A stretch of DNA of 16,647 nt from Pseudomonadota bacterium (GTDB lineage Bacteria > Pseudomonadota > Gammaproteobacteria > Competibacterales > Competibacteraceae). The notes under the pieces were generated by a model. That model was given only the letters and a program-made list of their open reading frames with translations, was not told the DNA's origin and did not search any database. Both the position numbers and the translations under genes were made by a program. The stretch is taken from the NCBI GenBank assembly GCA_018262135.1, contig JAGTSD010000003.1, positions 1 to 16,647 on the forward strand. The letters run 5' to 3'. Of this stretch, positions 7,866 to 16,491 are shown one piece after another (position 1 is the stretch's first letter; each line of letters begins with the position of its first letter).

Positions 7866-8347
7866 AAGCCTGGTGGGAAGGCCTGAGCAGCCGCGAACGC
7901 CTGCTGGTGGCCGGCGGTGCAACGCTGACCCTGGTGCTGCTGCTTTACGTGATAGCGTGGCAGCCGTTTCAAGCCAGCCACCGCCGGCTGCGGCAGAGCG
8001 TCGCCGAGCAGCGCGTCGAACTAACCGCAATGCAGCAAATGGCCAGGGAAATCAAGCAACTGGGTGGATCGAGCGGGAAGCCGCCGGCGACGGAAGGCCG
8101 TTCCCTGTTGACCCTGGTGGATCAGACCGCACGGGCGGCCGGGCTGGGTACGGCCATAAAACGGGTTACGCCGCAGGGCGAAGACCGCCTCGGCGTCCAG
8201 TTCGACGCGGTCGAATTTGACAAGCTGGTGCCCTGGCTGGGCGCGCTGGAACGCGACCATCGTATCGTCATCGTCAATCTGAGCGTGGACCGCGCCGCCG
8301 CTGGCCGAGTGAACGCCCGCCTCATCGTCCAGGGCAGCCGGTCATGA
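7862..8347 (+). CDS. gspM: Type II secretion assembly-platform protein GspM
   Basis: GspM is a small bitopic inner-membrane protein that partners GspL. The 161-residue protein begins with a short cytoplasmic stretch (MKAWWEGLSSRERLL), followed by one transmembrane helix at about 15-34. Then come a coiled-coil-like segment (about 43-65) and a periplasmic ferredoxin-like domain with LLTLVDQTARAAGL and VQFDAVEFDKLVPWLGAL, both typical of the family. The ATG overlaps the gspL stop. An upstream open extension in the same frame is the +1 shadow of gspL and is not used. It ends overlapping gspN (ATGA at 8344-8347). Confidence 0.93.
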   Translation: MKAWWEGLSSRERLLVAGGATLTLVLLLYVIAWQPFQASHRRLRQSVAEQRVELTAMQQMAREIKQLGGSSGKPPATEGRSLLTLVDQTARAAGLGTAIKRVTPQGEDRLGVQFDAVEFDKLVPWLGALERDHRIVIVNLSVDRAAAGRVNARLIVQGSRS

Positions 8348-9105
8348 AGCGCGTCCTGCGATATGGCCTGTTGGGCGTGCTGGCCTTTCTGCTGTCCCTG
8401 TTGCTGTTGGCGCCGGCCAACCTGGTTACCGACCGGCTTGCCGAACGTTTGACCGGTTTCAGCGTGCAAGCCGTCGAAGGGCTGGCGGCTGAAGGTTCCG
8501 CACGCGGTGTTCGGTGGCGCGGCGTCCGGATCGAGCAGCTAAACTGGAACTGGCAGGCGCTGGCGCTATTGACCGGCTGGCTGGAATTCCGGCTGGACAC
8601 CGACGATCCCGAAATCGAGTTGAACGGTAAGGTTGGGATCAACCCGGGCCGCCGGTGGCGTTTGCGCGATGCCAGCGGCCAGTTGCTGCTCGCCCGGCTG
8701 GGCGCCCTGATTGGAGCCGCGAAGCTGCCGCTCCAGGGCGTGGTAAAATTCAACCTGCGGGAGCTGTCCACGAACGCCGCGGGCCAGCCGCAAACCGCCG
8801 ATGGCATCGTCTATCTGCTCAACGCGCGCACCACCCTGGGCCAGCCGCTGAATCTGGGCGATTTCACTGTCCAACTGACGCCCGCGACCCCCGAGGGCAT
8901 CCAGGGTGCGGTCAAGGATAATGACGGACCGCTGGCGCTGGAAGGCACGCTGAACCTGCTGCCGGATGGCCGCTACCGTTTCACCGGCCACGCGGCGGTG
9001 CGCGATGCCGGCAACCCGGCGCTCCGGCAGGCGATGAATATGCTGGGACCTCCCGGTGGCGATGGCCGCTGGGCCTTAAATTTTTCCGGTGTTTTGCCCC
9101 GATAA
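8344..9105 (+). CDS. gspN: Type II secretion protein GspN
   Basis: GspN is an accessory T2SS protein found in only some systems, and its exact task is unclear. The 253-residue protein has an N-terminal membrane helix at about 6-24 (RYGLLGVLAFLLSLLLLAP). A beta-rich periplasmic part follows, with GSARGVRWRGVRIEQLNW, LTGWLEFRLD and the family's closing motif near MLGPPGGDGRWALNFSGVL. Its start overlaps gspM, so it is translated within the same operon. The stop at 9103-9105 ends the gsp run. The next gene begins 61 bases on with its own strong ribosome-binding site. Confidence 0.91.
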   Translation: MKRVLRYGLLGVLAFLLSLLLLAPANLVTDRLAERLTGFSVQAVEGLAAEGSARGVRWRGVRIEQLNWNWQALALLTGWLEFRLDTDDPEIELNGKVGINPGRRWRLRDASGQLLLARLGALIGAAKLPLQGVVKFNLRELSTNAAGQPQTADGIVYLLNARTTLGQPLNLGDFTVQLTPATPEGIQGAVKDNDGPLALEGTLNLLPDGRYRFTGHAAVRDAGNPALRQAMNMLGPPGGDGRWALNFSGVLPR

Positions 9106-9151
9106 AGGGTAGTATTTTGCTCGTCCACTTCTGATTTCGAGGAACCAATAA

Positions 9152-9158
9152 GGGAGGT
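9152..9158 (+). promoter_or_regulatory. Strong ribosome-binding site of the lytic transglycosylase gene
   Basis: GGGAGGT stands eight bases before the ATG at 9167. It is one of the strongest Shine-Dalgarno sequences in the window, in contrast to the coupled starts of the preceding gsp genes. It marks an independent translation start after the 61-base gap behind gspN. I saw no terminator in that gap. Confidence 0.7.
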
Positions 9159-9166
9159 AAGCGCCG

Positions 9167-10402
9167 ATGCAATCACAACCGCGCGGATTCTTGATCGCTC
9201 TGACGATGCTGGCGCTGGCCGCCTGCGCCAGCCAGCCGGCCCCGCCAAAGGTCCAGCCTTCAACGACGATCAGCGGCGATGCGGTATTTCCGGCGCCACC
9301 GGAACTGCAACCCCAGATCGCATTCTGGCGCAACGTCTATTCGAAGTGGGGACGCAACCGGGTCGCGCTGCACGACGACCGCTATCTCGATCTGGTGTAC
9401 GGCGTCCTGACCCTGCCCGGTGAAATCGGCGAAAACCAGACTCCCGAACAGAAGGACTTCGTCAAGGGGCATCAGGAGAACCTGCGGTCCATTTTGCGCC
9501 AACTGGAATTCAAGGTAGCCGCCAACGCACCTCTGACGCCGGCCGAGCAGAAGCTGGTGTCCCATATCCGGGCCAGCAGTGGTGGTCCCGGCGCCATCGC
9601 CGGCACCAGCGAGCGGCTTCGCACGCAGCGCGGCATGCGCGAGCGCTTCAAGCGGGGGCTGGAAATCAGCGGCCGATACGACGCGGCGTTTCGCGGCGTG
9701 TTCCGCGAAGCGGGCCTGCCCGAGGATCTGGCCTACCTGCCCCACGTTGAGTCGTCCTTCCAGAACCACGCCGCCTCCTCGGCCGGTGCGGTGGGCATGT
9801 GGCAATTCATGCCCGGCACCGCGCGCCATTTCGGCATGTTGAACGCGGCGGTAGACGAACGGCGCGATCCTGTAGCCTCGGCGCAAGGCGCGGCCCGCTA
9901 TTTGGGCAACGCCCACGATCAACTGGGGAGTTGGCCGCTCGCGCTGACCTCCTACAATCACGGTGTAGGCGGTATAAAACGCGCCCAGGCAGCCTACGGC
10001 AACGATATTGTCGCCATCGCGCGCCATTATTCCGGGGCTGGCTTTGGCTTTGCCTCGCGCAATTTCTACACGGAATTCCTGGCGGCCCGCGACATCGCCC
10101 GCAGTCCCCAACGCTTCTTCCCGGAAGGCGTCCGCTATGAACCGCCCTTGAACCTGGACCGGGTGCGGCTGCGGCAAACGGTCAATACCATGACGCTGGC
10201 AACTTATTACGACGTGAGTCCGGGGGAACTGGTCAGCTTGAACAAGGCCTGGAATCCAGCGGCCCAAAACGGCCGAATCGCCCTGCCGGCGGGAACCCTG
10301 GTGTGGCTGCCGGCTGGAACAGTAGCGCGACTGGCACAGCGGGGCACCGCCGACCGGGCGCTGGCACTGGCCGACCCGGTCGCCACCGGTCGGTTGCGCT
10401 GA
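9167..10402 (+). CDS. Lipoprotein lytic murein transglycosylase (SLT/GH23 domain with LysM-like C-terminus, MltD-like)
   Basis: The protein cleaves the glycan strands of peptidoglycan, forming 1,6-anhydromuramyl ends, and is anchored by a lipid. The 411-residue precursor has a signal peptide with lipobox LAAC, so Cys20 becomes the lipidated N-terminus. A 120-residue region of uncertain fold follows (FWRNVYSKWGRNRVALHDDRYL). The SLT domain spans about 180-310: LPHVESSFQNHAASSAGAVG carries the catalytic Glu195, followed by MWQFMPGTARHFGM and TSYNHGVGG. Residues 341-382 (YYDVSPGELVSLNKAWNP ... LPAGTLVWLPAG) resemble a LysM repeat. Domain order fits MltD, but orthology is not proven. It follows the T2SS genes, where local peptidoglycan cutting could be useful; that link is inference. 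Confidence 0.92.
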   Translation: MQSQPRGFLIALTMLALAACASQPAPPKVQPSTTISGDAVFPAPPELQPQIAFWRNVYSKWGRNRVALHDDRYLDLVYGVLTLPGEIGENQTPEQKDFVKGHQENLRSILRQLEFKVAANAPLTPAEQKLVSHIRASSGGPGAIAGTSERLRTQRGMRERFKRGLEISGRYDAAFRGVFREAGLPEDLAYLPHVESSFQNHAASSAGAVGMWQFMPGTARHFGMLNAAVDERRDPVASAQGAARYLGNAHDQLGSWPLALTSYNHGVGGIKRAQAAYGNDIVAIARHYSGAGFGFASRNFYTEFLAARDIARSPQRFFPEGVRYEPPLNLDRVRLRQTVNTMTLATYYDVSPGELVSLNKAWNPAAQNGRIALPAGTLVWLPAGTVARLAQRGTADRALALADPVATGRLR

Positions 10403-10428
10403 TTGGGAAGACCTCCCAAGAGATTGGC

Positions 10429-10465
10429 AACAAAAAACCCTCCCATCCGGGGAGGGTTTTTTGTT
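10429..10465. terminator. Bidirectional intrinsic terminator between convergent genes
   Basis: A perfect 16-base-pair inverted repeat has AACAAAAAACCCTCCC at 10429-10444 pairing with 10450-10465, around a 5-base loop. The GC core is CCCTCCC/GGGAGGG. The outer part is an A6/T6 run, so either strand's transcript has a GC stem followed by U residues. It sits 27 bases past the transglycosylase stop and 8 bases past the fimV stop, serving both convergent units. Confidence 0.93.
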
Positions 10466-10473
10466 CGACTGGG

Positions 10474-12768
10474 TCAGCCCAGCTTCTTGAGAAACTCCAC
10501 AGCCCGCTCCTTCTGCTTGACATTGCCTTCCTGCAACACTTCCTCCAGCAGGCTGCGCGCCCCGACCTGATCCCCCATGTCCAGATAGGCTGAGGCCAGA
10601 TCGAGCTTGGTCTCCACGTAGTCGGCATTATCCATGCCTCGAACTGAAATACCACCGACCTTCTCTTCCTGGCCGCCGCGTTTCGAAGTATCGCCACCGA
10701 GGCTTTGCAGGGCTTCATCCAGCTTCAACGAATCCTCCTGTAACCCATGCCTGGCCATTTCCTGGGTGACATCGGCGAATTCAAACTTCAAATCCGGCAT
10801 CGCGGCACCCCCTGGGATGGCGGCAGCAGGCGCCAGGGATGGCGGCTCGGTCGCAGGTTCCGCGATACCCAGTTCCAGCGTCGGCAACACGGACGGTTTT
10901 CTTGTGCCCCCGGTCTCCAGTTTCATCTCCAGCGGCGGTAGTTCGGAAGACTGCGGCCGAGCGATCTTGTCCAGACCCAGGTCGCCGAAATCGAAATCCA
11001 AACCATCCAGCCGCAAATCGGACGGCAGTTCGGCCTGCGGCGACGCTGGGGATTCCCGCTCCCCCTTCTGCTTTTTCTCCTCCTGCTCTGCCCGTTCGGC
11101 TGGCATCTCCTCGAACGGACTGACCTCCCGCCGGGTAACCGATGCCGTGGGCGGCTCGGCCTCGAGCAGCGGCGCCTTGATCTCCCCCGCAGGCGTCGCG
11201 CCCTGACGGACAGCGGCTGCAGGCGATGGCTTTTCACCGAGATCAAAATCGAAGTCCTTGAGCAGTTCTCCAATGGGTCTGGCCACAGGCGCGGCCGTGG
11301 GACCAGGTGAGGGTTCGACTCTGTCCAGAGCCGCCGCGGCGGCAGGCCGTGGCCGCGCAGATCTCGGCTCGCGTAGTTGCGCCTGGGTTATCGGGACGCT
11401 TCGCGGTTCGACAACCGCCGTGGACTCGCCTTCCGGGAATCCCAGTGTACCCGCTTCCACCACCGACGGCTTCGGCCGGGCGGGACGCCGCAACAGTGGA
11501 AGCAGGATCAGCGCAGCAATCGCGAGCGCGATCAGCGCGATGGCGATCCAGACCACCGGGTCACTTATCCAGCCAGACTCAGCTTCAGCAGGTAGCGCAG
11601 GGGCGGGCGGCGGCGCGGCGGGCGGCGCGGTGACTGCCTCCGGTTGTGGCTGGGCAGGAGCAGGCAGCGACGCGGCGGGCGACGCGGTGACTGCCTCCGG
11701 TTGTGGCTGGGCAGGAGCAGGCAGCGGCGCTTCCGGCTGAGGAGTGGTTGCCTGCGGAACGATTTCCCGTGGCTGTTCGGAGGACGGCGGCAACGGCAAA
11801 ACGGGCGTAGCAGGCGGCGCCACCTCTGCCACCGGAGTCGTGGGTAACGAAGTCGTGTCAACTGACGGGGGTGGCGTACCGGGTTCGGTGGTCGCGGATG
11901 GGGGCGGCAATTCCGGCATGGACGCAGGCGGCGGACTGGTCTGCGTCAAATCAACTGGCGCAGGAGCGATCACCGGTGCAGGGGTAGCAGACGCCGCGGC
12001 CAGTTCCGGGACCGGCGGCGCCGGCGGGGGCGCGCCCAGCGCCTGTGGTGCCGGCACCCTGAGCGTAGCACCGGAGCGGAGAGTATTGGGATTGCCGTTG
12101 GCGAAGGCCGTCGGATTGCCCGCTACCAGGATGGCCATCATCTGCGGCAGACTGATCGCAGTCGAGGGCCGAACCCGGTTGGCAACAGCCGCCAGGGTCT
12201 CGCCGGGCTTGACCGGTCCATAGAACGAAGCGCCTTCAAAGCTGACCGGCGGCGCGGGCGGCAGTTGTGGAGCCACGGGCGCTGCGGCCACCCTGGGTGG
12301 GGGTGCCACGACCGGTGGCGGCGGGGGCGCCACGACCGGCGGCGGCGGGGGTGGGGGCTGGCGGTTCGCGTACAACTCGGGATCGAGTTGAATGGTAAAC
12401 TCGCGAATCATTCGGCCTCGCGGCCAAACCAGTTCCAACAGCAGATTGAAGTTCGGTTCGCGAATCGGCCCGACCGATGTCACCCTGACGACGCTCCGGC
12501 CCCCCGGAGGGGTCTGCACCGAAAACCGTAGCTTCGATAGAAACTCCAGCCGTTCGACGCCCGCCCGATCAAACTCCTCCTGACGGGGAATTCGCGCGAC
12601 CAGCCCGGTCAGCTCGGCGGGATTGCTGGTAATCAGAGGCAGTTCGGCTTCGAAGATCTGGTTGAGCGCCGAGCGCACCTCAAGTTGGCCAACGCCCAGG
12701 GCGAAAGCGCACCATGGCGCCAGCAGCCCGGCTAAAAAGAAGAGTCGGAGTAATATCCTGGTCGGCAT
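10474..12768 (-). CDS. fimV: FimV-family peptidoglycan-binding polar scaffold protein
   Basis: FimV proteins are inner-membrane, LysM-containing hubs for type IV pilus assembly, twitching and cell polarity. I place the start at ATG 12768, giving 764 residues with a clean signal peptide (MPTRILLRLFFLAGLLAPWCAFA, cleavage after about 23). The open frame extends to 12882, but that stretch has no protein character. In order come the FimV N-terminal domain (about 24-133, LGVGQLEVRSALNQIFEAEL), a Pro/Val linker, LysM (about 180-239, PVKPGETLAAVANRV), and a long Pro/Ala region with a 19-residue duplication. A transmembrane helix (about 405-427), an acidic cytoplasmic part and the conserved FimV C-terminal domain (about 711-764, NADYVETKLDLASAYLDMGD) follow. 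It is shorter than the P. aeruginosa protein. Its position behind leuB and asd is the classic one. Confidence 0.95.
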   Translation of the reverse strand: MPTRILLRLFFLAGLLAPWCAFALGVGQLEVRSALNQIFEAELPLITSNPAELTGLVARIPRQEEFDRAGVERLEFLSKLRFSVQTPPGGRSVVRVTSVGPIREPNFNLLLELVWPRGRMIREFTIQLDPELYANRQPPPPPPPVVAPPPPPVVAPPPRVAAAPVAPQLPPAPPVSFEGASFYGPVKPGETLAAVANRVRPSTAISLPQMMAILVAGNPTAFANGNPNTLRSGATLRVPAPQALGAPPPAPPVPELAAASATPAPVIAPAPVDLTQTSPPPASMPELPPPSATTEPGTPPPSVDTTSLPTTPVAEVAPPATPVLPLPPSSEQPREIVPQATTPQPEAPLPAPAQPQPEAVTASPAASLPAPAQPQPEAVTAPPAAPPPAPALPAEAESGWISDPVVWIAIALIALAIAALILLPLLRRPARPKPSVVEAGTLGFPEGESTAVVEPRSVPITQAQLREPRSARPRPAAAAALDRVEPSPGPTAAPVARPIGELLKDFDFDLGEKPSPAAAVRQGATPAGEIKAPLLEAEPPTASVTRREVSPFEEMPAERAEQEEKKQKGERESPASPQAELPSDLRLDGLDFDFGDLGLDKIARPQSSELPPLEMKLETGGTRKPSVLPTLELGIAEPATEPPSLAPAAAIPGGAAMPDLKFEFADVTQEMARHGLQEDSLKLDEALQSLGGDTSKRGGQEEKVGGISVRGMDNADYVETKLDLASAYLDMGDQVGARSLLEEVLQEGNVKQKERAVEFLKKLG
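11614..11727 (-). repeat. 57-base tandem duplication in the Pro-rich part of fimV
   Basis: Two adjacent copies of a 57-base unit (11614-11670 and 11671-11727) are nearly identical, with a mismatch near 11625/11682. The similarity fades outside the two units. The unit is in frame and encodes 19 residues: LPAPAQPQPEAVTASPAAS, then the same with SP to PP and S to P changes. It lengthens the periplasmic linker between LysM and the membrane helix. Confidence 0.9.
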
Positions 12769-12787
12769 GGAACCTGTCTCCATTCCG

Positions 12788-12813
12788 CCGCCGGAAGGTC
12801 GTGATGCCGGCGG
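12788..12813 (-). repeat. Inverted repeat in the fimV leader, proximal copy
   Basis: CCGCCGG at 12788-12794 and its complement CCGGCGG at 12807-12813 could form a 7-base-pair hairpin with a 12-base loop. It lies 20 bases upstream of the chosen fimV ATG, close enough to affect ribosome access. In such GC-rich DNA short arms can arise by chance. Confidence 0.4.
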
Positions 12814-12864
12814 GATGAGCTTGGATACCGCCGCCGACGCAATCGAGCCGGCGGCCGTTCCGCC

Positions 12865-12894
12865 TGGAACCGCGGGCGACACGCGGCGGTTCCA
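12865..12894 (-). repeat. Inverted repeat in the fimV leader, distal copy
   Basis: TGGAACCGC at 12865-12873 pairs perfectly with GCGGTTCCA at 12886-12894, giving a 9-base-pair stem with a 12-base loop. It lies between an AT-rich patch at about 12895-12935, the likeliest place for a fimV promoter, and the fimV start. It could be an operator or leader hairpin. It has no T-run after it in either direction, so it is not an intrinsic terminator. Confidence 0.5.
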
Positions 12895-12989
12895 AGCTTC
12901 CCTTTAAAGATACTCCTTAATTGGGATTTCCGCGATTTGGATGCGCGATGAAATTTTTCGGCCAAGGACCGTTTGCAACCCTGCCCGGC

Positions 12990-14105
12990 TCAGCGTTCCA
13001 GCAGGATGCGCAACATCCGCCGCAATGGCTCGGCCGCACCCCACAGCAACTGATCGCCGCAGGTGAACGCCGCCAGATACTCGGGGCCCTGGTTGAGCTT
13101 GCGCAGCCGGCCCACCGGTACGCTCAGGGTTCCGGTGACAGCAGTGGGCGTCAATTCGCGGATGGAAAGCTCGCGCTCGTTGGGCACCACCTTCACCCAG
13201 TCGTTGGCCGTGCCGATGATCTCCATCAGTTCGTCCAGCGGGGCATCACGGGTCAGCTTGATGGTCAACGCCTGACTGTGGCAGCGCATCGCGCCGACTC
13301 GCACACAGATGCCGTCGATGGGAATCGGCTGGTCCGAACGACCGAGAATCTTGTTGGTCTCGGCCTGCCCCTTCCATTCCTCGCGGCTCTGGCCGTTGTC
13401 CAGTTGCTTGTCGATCCAGGGGATCACGCTGCCGGCCAGCGGAACTCCGAAATTCACGGTTGGAAAATCGCTGGAGCGGAGGGTTTCAGCCACAATGCGA
13501 TCGATTTCCAGAATCGCCGAGGCTGGCTGGTCCAGCCGGTCGGCCACTGCATGATGAATCACGCCCATCTGCTGGAGCAGTTCGCGCATGTTCTGGGCGC
13601 CGGCGCCGGAAGCGGCCTGATAGGTCATGGCGGTCAACCACTCCACCAGTCCGTGGGCAAACAGCCCGCCCAAGCCCATCAGCATCAGGCTGACCGTGCA
13701 GTTGCCACCGATGTAATCCTTGACGCCCCGCGCTAGCGCATCCTGAATCACGCCCCGGTTCACCGGGTCCAGGATGATGACGGCGTTGTCTTTCATCCGC
13801 AGGGCCGAGGCAGCGTCAATCCAGTAGCCCTTCCAGCCGGTGGCGCGCAGTTGCGGATAAATTTCGTTGGTGTAGTCGCCACCCTGGCAAGTGATGATGA
13901 TGTCCAGCGACTTCAGTTCGGCGATGGATTTGGCATCCTTCAGAGCCGGAGTATCCCGACCGATGGCTGGCCCCCGGCCGCCCACGTTGGAGGTGGTAAA
14001 AAACACCGGATCGATCAGGGCGAAGTCGTTTTCCGCCAGCATCCGCTCCATCAGCACGGAACCCACCATGCCACGCCAGCCCACCAACCCTATACGCTTC
14101 ATCAT
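12990..14105 (-). CDS. asd: Aspartate-semialdehyde dehydrogenase
   Basis: This enzyme reduces L-aspartyl-4-phosphate to aspartate semialdehyde with NADPH, the branch point to lysine and diaminopimelate, threonine and methionine. The 371-residue protein is full length for the gammaproteobacterial type. [17 protein letters not shown] forms the NADP loop, FFTTSNVGG follows, and the active-site Cys136 is in [12 protein letters not shown]. His276 in [15 protein letters not shown] is the base. Two adjacent ATG codons are possible. AGAGG stands 7 bases before the first (14105) and 10 before the second, so I keep the first, although the second matches the E. coli N-terminus. It feeds the homoserine consumed by MetX elsewhere in the window. 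Confidence 0.97.
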   Translation of the reverse strand: MMKRIGLVGWRGMVGSVLMERMLAENDFALIDPVFFTTSNVGGRGPAIGRDTPALKDAKSIAELKSLDIIITCQGGDYTNEIYPQLRATGWKGYWIDAASALRMKDNAVIILDPVNRGVIQDALARGVKDYIGGNCTVSLMLMGLGGLFAHGLVEWLTAMTYQAASGAGAQNMRELLQQMGVIHHAVADRLDQPASAILEIDRIVAETLRSSDFPTVNFGVPLAGSVIPWIDKQLDNGQSREEWKGQAETNKILGRSDQPIPIDGICVRVGAMRCHSQALTIKLTRDAPLDELMEIIGTANDWVKVVPNERELSIRELTPTAVTGTLSVPVGRLRKLNQGPEYLAAFTCGDQLLWGAAEPLRRMLRILLER

Positions 14106-14175
14106 CTAAACGCCTCTAAAAAATTTGTCCAGTTAGAACCCATCACTCAACACCATCGTCCCTGTCCCCGCCCCA

Positions 14176-15255
<1,080 letters not shown>

Positions 15256-15471
15256 GAGTTTTCCTTTTGAACTCCGTACTGCACAAAATGGCCGAAAGCT
15301 TAAAACCCGTTCGTTGATAACACAAATTCCGGTTCCAACGCCCGGGCGCGCGGCGTGGTTTGCAAAATCCTCCGCACTGGTTACGCTAGCGCTCCATCAA
15401 CATAAATTTGATATTTCCTCTTTATCCGTGTTTTCCGTGTCTTCCGTTGACAAAACCATCATCACCCTCCC
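15256..15471. other. Divergent intergenic region between leuB and the small membrane protein gene
   Basis: This 216-base gap should hold the promoters for leuB (leftward) and for the 15472 gene (rightward). I found no convincing paired -35/-10 set on either strand. A perfect TTGACA at 15447-15452 lacks a -10 partner. The region is notably less GC-rich than its surroundings and contains the 9-base tandem element at 15412-15447. No coding potential is apparent. Confidence 0.5.
15412..15447. repeat. Degenerate 9-base tandem repeat (ACGGAAAAC type on the minus strand)
   Basis: Four successive 9-base units read on the + strand TATTTCCTC, TTTATCCGT, GTTTTCCGT, GTCTTCCGT. On the minus strand these are ACGGAAGAC, ACGGAAAAC, ACGGATAAA, GAGGAAATA. 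The strand asymmetry is strong: one strand is almost all purine. Similar purine-rich 9-base tandem arrays (ACACGGAGG- or ACACAGAGG-like) are widespread in intergenic DNA of environmental bacteria and get mistranslated as TEDTE-type peptides, which is what the minus strand gives here. Its function is unknown. Confidence 0.7.
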
Positions 15472-15717
15472 ATGCACCGCGACGACATCCTGGCTCTTCT
15501 GGTTTCTCTCGGCATCACCGGCCTGCTGCTGTGGGGGCTGGTGTATTTCGTGACCGAATGGTGGGGACGGCTGCCCAAAACAGTCGCTCTCATCCTCTTC
15601 ATCCTGCTGTCGGTGATGGTGATCGGTTACCCGATTTATGCCCTGGCGCGCTGGTCGGATCGCTATCTCAAGCGGGTCCAGGAGGCCCGGGCCCAAGGCA
15701 AAAAAACGCCGGACTAA
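15472..15717 (+). CDS. Small two-helix membrane protein of unknown function
   Basis: I do not recognise a named family. The 81-residue protein has two hydrophobic helices, about 7-27 (LALLVSLGITGLLLWGLVYFV) and 36-57 (KTVALILFILLSVMVIGYPI). They are joined by EWWGRLP. A basic tail follows (RYLKRVQEARAQGKK), which by the positive-inside rule should be cytoplasmic. The ATG at 15472 has no good Shine-Dalgarno sequence. It is the first Met in the frame before the helix and leaves a plausible charged N-terminus (MHRDD). Twenty bases separate it from mtfA, so the two may be co-transcribed. That it is a real gene is likely from the two-helix architecture and clean frame. Confidence 0.7.
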   Translation: MHRDDILALLVSLGITGLLLWGLVYFVTEWWGRLPKTVALILFILLSVMVIGYPIYALARWSDRYLKRVQEARAQGKKTPD

Positions 15718-15737
15718 AATCTGCGCTACCTGTCCCC

Positions 15738-16491
15738 ATGTTCGGACTGTTCCAAAACTGGCGCCGGCGACGCCAGCTCGAACGTGCCCGTCTTCCGGAA
15801 GCGGAATGGCAGGCAACGGTCGCCAATCTGCCGGCGCTGGTGGGCATGACCCCGGCGGAACTGGAACAATTGCGCGATCTGGCGACGCTGTTTCTGGCGG
15901 AAAAGGCGCTGGAACCGGCGGGCGAATTGGAACTGGCCCCGGAAATGGGGCCGCTGATCGCCGCCCAGGCCTGCCTGCCGATCCTCAAGCTGGGACTGGA
16001 CTACTACCAGGACTGGAGCGCGGTGATCCTGTATCCCGAAGGTTTTCTCGCCCATCACGAATACACCGACGCCAACGGTCTGGTCCACAGCGTTCACCGC
16101 CCCCTGATCGGCGAGGCCTGGGAGCGCGGCCCGGTGATCGCACAAGCTGGACATGCTGACCGGTGCAGTCAACGGCCTGCCGCCGCTACACCGGGGCATG
16201 ACGGTGCGAAACTGGAGCCGCGCTTTCAACACCGCCTACGAACACCTGGGCCGGCAGGTGGACCGGGGCCGACCGACGGCGCTGGATCCCTACGCCGCCG
16301 ACAGCCCCGCCGAATTTTTCGCCGTTGCCAGCGAAGTGTTCTTTGAAACGCCTGCGGTAATCGCCGACACCTATCCCGCTGTTTACGTTCAGCTTCGGGC
16401 GTTTTACCGGCAGGATCCGCTGGCCCGGCGACCTAATGCTCCCCCTCCAGGCGCAGCCGCTCCTCCTGGTCCACCACCTCAATACGGGTGA
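15738..16491 (+). pseudogene. mtfA: MtfA-family zinc peptidase, apparently disrupted by an internal deletion and frameshift
   Basis: Intact MtfA (peptidase family M90) is a cytoplasmic zinc aminopeptidase that in E. coli also binds the repressor Mlc. Residues 1-134, 15738-16139, match the N-terminal half: LPALVGMTPAELEQLRDLATLFL, LPILKLGLDYYQDWSAVILYPEGF, then GEAWERGPVI. The family continues with a short stretch and the HExxH zinc motif leading into HKLD. Here GPVI is followed at once by bases encoding HKLDMLTGAVNGLPPLHRGM in a different frame (16141-16491). About 65-70 bases are missing, and the first His and catalytic Glu of the motif with them. The shifted part is well preserved (DPYAADSPAEFFAVASEVFFETPAVIADTYPAVY, with the third-ligand Glu). 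Read straight, the first frame continues to a stop at 16346 as non-family sequence. Either a recent pseudogene or an assembly error. Confidence 0.85.

Noticed and set aside
9260..10267. A 335-codon open frame on the minus strand opposite the lytic transglycosylase
   Set aside because: It is antisense to a gene with a lipobox, catalytic Glu and a strong ribosome-binding site. The composition is shadow-like.
11258..11740. A Gly/Ala/Ser-rich + strand frame opposite fimV
   Set aside because: It is the low-complexity complement of the Pro/Ala-rich FimV linker.
12769..12882. N-terminal extension of fimV to an upstream ATG
   Set aside because: A clean signal peptide begins at the ATG of 12768. The upstream 38 codons are low in protein character and overlap inverted repeats.
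12921..13736. A 271-codon + strand frame opposite asd
   Set aside because: asd is complete and conserved on the minus strand. The + strand product has no recognisable domain.
15447..15452. Perfect TTGACA as a -35 box for the small membrane protein gene
   Set aside because: There is no -10 at 16-18 bases, and the expected position falls on the ATG itself.
15397..15816. Minus-strand frame giving a STEDTENTDKEE peptide
   Set aside because: The peptide comes from the 9-base intergenic repeat, a known source of false gene calls, and the rest is antisense to the small membrane protein gene.
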